Assembly (NCBI RefSeq): GCF_900116705.1
Contig: NZ_FPBP01000003.1
Coordinates: 186,001-250,000, forward strand
Direction of reading: 5' to 3'
DNA length: 64,000 nt
From: Halomonas korlensis
GTDB lineage: Bacteria > Pseudomonadota > Gammaproteobacteria > Pseudomonadales > Halomonadaceae
Positions 62,986-64,000 of this stretch are shown here, piece by piece. A program made the position numbers and the translations under genes. Below the pieces are notes generated by a model. The model searched no databases. It was not told the origin of the DNA and saw only the letters and a program-made list of their open reading frames with translations. Each line of letters starts with the position of its first letter. The stretch's first letter is position 1.

Positions 62986-63579
62986 TTAGTGATCGTGGGA
63001 GCCGCTGTTGCCGGCGATCACGTTGTGCACATCCTCGAGGTAATGCACGTAGTGCACATAGTGCTCGACGTACTCACGGCCCTGGTCGGGACTTTCGCCC
63101 GCCTGTTGCTTGGCCGCCAGGGTGGCTTCGAAGGCCGAGCGGGCCTCCCGTTCGAACTTGTCGACCACGCGTGCCAGGAAGGCATCGATCTCGCCTTCTT
63201 CCAGCGCTGTATCGGCCGCCTGGATCGCAGGGTCGATCTCGCCTGCTGGCTTGACGCCGGTGAAGGGAGCGCCTTCGTAGGCGCGGTGTATCTCTACCAG
63301 AGTCGCGAAGAATTGCTGATCGGCCAGTTCCTGGGCGTCGTCGCCGAGCTTTCTCACCTCGAGCGTCTTGTCGAAGGCGCTCGTCAAGGCTGCCCCGTCC
63401 GTGGCCGGCACCCATTTCAGCAGCGGGGTGATATCGCCCGAACTCAGTGCCGTTTGCGCTTCCGTGATCACCGGGCCGTCCATGGCGTCGCAATGAGCGA
63501 ACGCTGGGGTGGCCAGCGACATTGCTAGGGCAGAGGTGGTTGCGATAATCAGCAGGCGCTTGCGAAAAATTGCGGTCAT
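62986..63579 (-). CDS. Exported DUF6448 family protein
   Basis: 197 residues: a signal peptide (RKRLLIIATTSALAMSLATPAFA) cut just before HCDAMDGPVITEAQTAL, the conserved N-terminus of proteins I know as DUF6448. The rest is helical: VRKLGDDAQELADQQFFATLVEIHRAYEGAPFTGVKP and a C-terminal REYVEHYVHYVHYLEDVHNVI with clustered histidines, ending GSHDH. Histidines at both ends hint at metal binding, but no function is established. Start MTAIFRKR follows GGGAG at a rather long distance. Confidence 0.75.
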   Translation of the reverse strand: MTAIFRKRLLIIATTSALAMSLATPAFAHCDAMDGPVITEAQTALSSGDITPLLKWVPATDGAALTSAFDKTLEVRKLGDDAQELADQQFFATLVEIHRAYEGAPFTGVKPAGEIDPAIQAADTALEEGEIDAFLARVVDKFEREARSAFEATLAAKQQAGESPDQGREYVEHYVHYVHYLEDVHNVIAGNSGSHDH

Positions 63580-63761
63580 GATGCTGTGCTCCCGTGTGGT
63601 GAAAGTATCAGTCGCTGTGCTGCTTGACTGTGCTTCCATGATAGGGAGTCGCAGTGGCCGGGTCGTTCGATAGCGCGCCTTCGTACATTTTTTTATTTTT
63701 CGGAAATATAACTGAAATCAACAGGATGCAAGTTCGATCTCGGTCTTCTGAAAGTCGAACC

Positions 63762-64000
63762 CTAGCCCTGGGCACGATAGGCGCTGGGAGTCATACCGGT
63801 GGCCTTCTTGAAGGCCGTGTTGAAGACCGACTTGGAGTTGAAGCCCGCGTCATACATCACCTGCAGGATGGTGGTGCCCGCCTCGGCAGCTTGCAGCTGC
63901 CGACAGGCTTCGACGATGCGGTAGTCGCTGACGAATTCAAAGAAATTCTTCTCGAGCCCCTGATTGATGGCTTGTGATAGCTCACGGGTGGGCACGCCAA
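63762..64000 (-). CDS. AraC-family transcriptional regulator, C-terminal part
   Basis: The 5' end lies beyond the right edge. The visible 79 codons give the AraC/XylS DNA-binding region: PTRELSQAINQGLEKNFFEFVSDYRIVEACRQL (end of the first helix-turn-helix and the linker helix) and ILQVMYDAGFNSKSVFNTAFKKATGMTPSAYR (second helix-turn-helix and signature). The effector domain is not visible, so its target is unknown. Confidence 0.9.
   Translation of the reverse strand, partial: GVPTRELSQAINQGLEKNFFEFVSDYRIVEACRQLQAAEAGTTILQVMYDAGFNSKSVFNTAFKKATGMTPSAYRAQG

Noticed and set aside
1-64000. tRNA, rRNA, CRISPR arrays, insertion sequences, prophage or integrase genes
   Set aside because: None was recognised on either strand; the region looks like stable chromosome with local decay around the c-di-GMP cluster.

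Overview
The window is about 64 kb of GC-rich DNA with dense bacterial genes in short operons. Gene content and order (6S RNA beside a 5-formyl-THF cyclo-ligase, zapA and a UPF0149 gene; rsmE then gshB-tonB-yqgE-ruvX; a class II ribonucleotide reductase split into nrdJa and nrdJb; a clade I nos operon) point to a gammaproteobacterium between the Pseudomonas and Halomonas types. Acidic exported proteins, such as the phosphonate-binding protein at 41.3 kb, fit a halophile of the Halomonadaceae. This assignment is inferred from gene order and protein character, not from a search.

Layout. 0-3 kb: end of a heptosyltransferase-like gene, hldE and waaA (LPS inner core). 3.1-5.5 kb: divergent rpiA and ilvA. 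5.7-11.8 kb: a 31-codon membrane peptide, ygfA/6S RNA/zapA on the minus strand, then ygfB-pepP-ubiH-ubiI on the plus strand. 11.8-16.0 kb: gpmI-envC-ctpA (minus). 16.3-21.8 kb: rhodanese-secB-rsmE-cvfB-like, then gshB-tonB-yqgE-ruvX. 21.9-26.2 kb: a membrane protein, pyrB, and an IclR regulator divergent from an omega-amino acid aminotransferase. 26.3-28.8 kb: ahpC and ahpF, with a well-formed OxyR-type site before ahpC.

28.9-37.9 kb is a cyclic-di-GMP region. It holds a wrecked phytochrome-like diguanylate cyclase, an intact GAF-PAS-GAF-GGDEF-EAL protein, a tripartite-tricarboxylate-transporter (TTT) type periplasmic receptor translationally coupled to a 1211-residue membrane GAF-PAS-GGDEF-EAL protein, and a gutted EAL gene. 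No TTT membrane subunits are present, so the receptor plus GGDEF/EAL pair looks like a sensory unit and is the best candidate for an undescribed system here.

37.9-44.8 kb: an APH-fold kinase, a PRPP synthetase paralogue, a DUF6164 protein, a histidine phosphatase and the phosphonate/phosphite transporter phnD-phnC-phnE-phnE. 44.8-63 kb is an anaerobic and nitrogen-oxide block: a small cytochrome c plus nosR-nosZ-nosD-nosF-nosY-nosL and an unknown periplasmic gene, nsrR, nnrS, hemN, gdhA, nrdJa-nrdJb and ubiT. Three matching FNR/ANR-type boxes (before the nos operon, hemN and ubiT), NsrR-like sites and an NrdR-like box suggest these genes answer to low oxygen, NO and nucleotide status. The window ends with a DUF6448 protein and the C-terminus of an AraC-type regulator.

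Repeats are a second theme. Exact 15-bp-period tandem repeats occur at four unrelated gene ends (ctpA, envC, the prs paralogue, phnD), an 18-bp repeat abuts the nos promoter, and a 22-bp perfect hairpin sits at the histidine phosphatase stop codon. No tRNA, rRNA, CRISPR array, insertion sequence or prophage gene was recognised.
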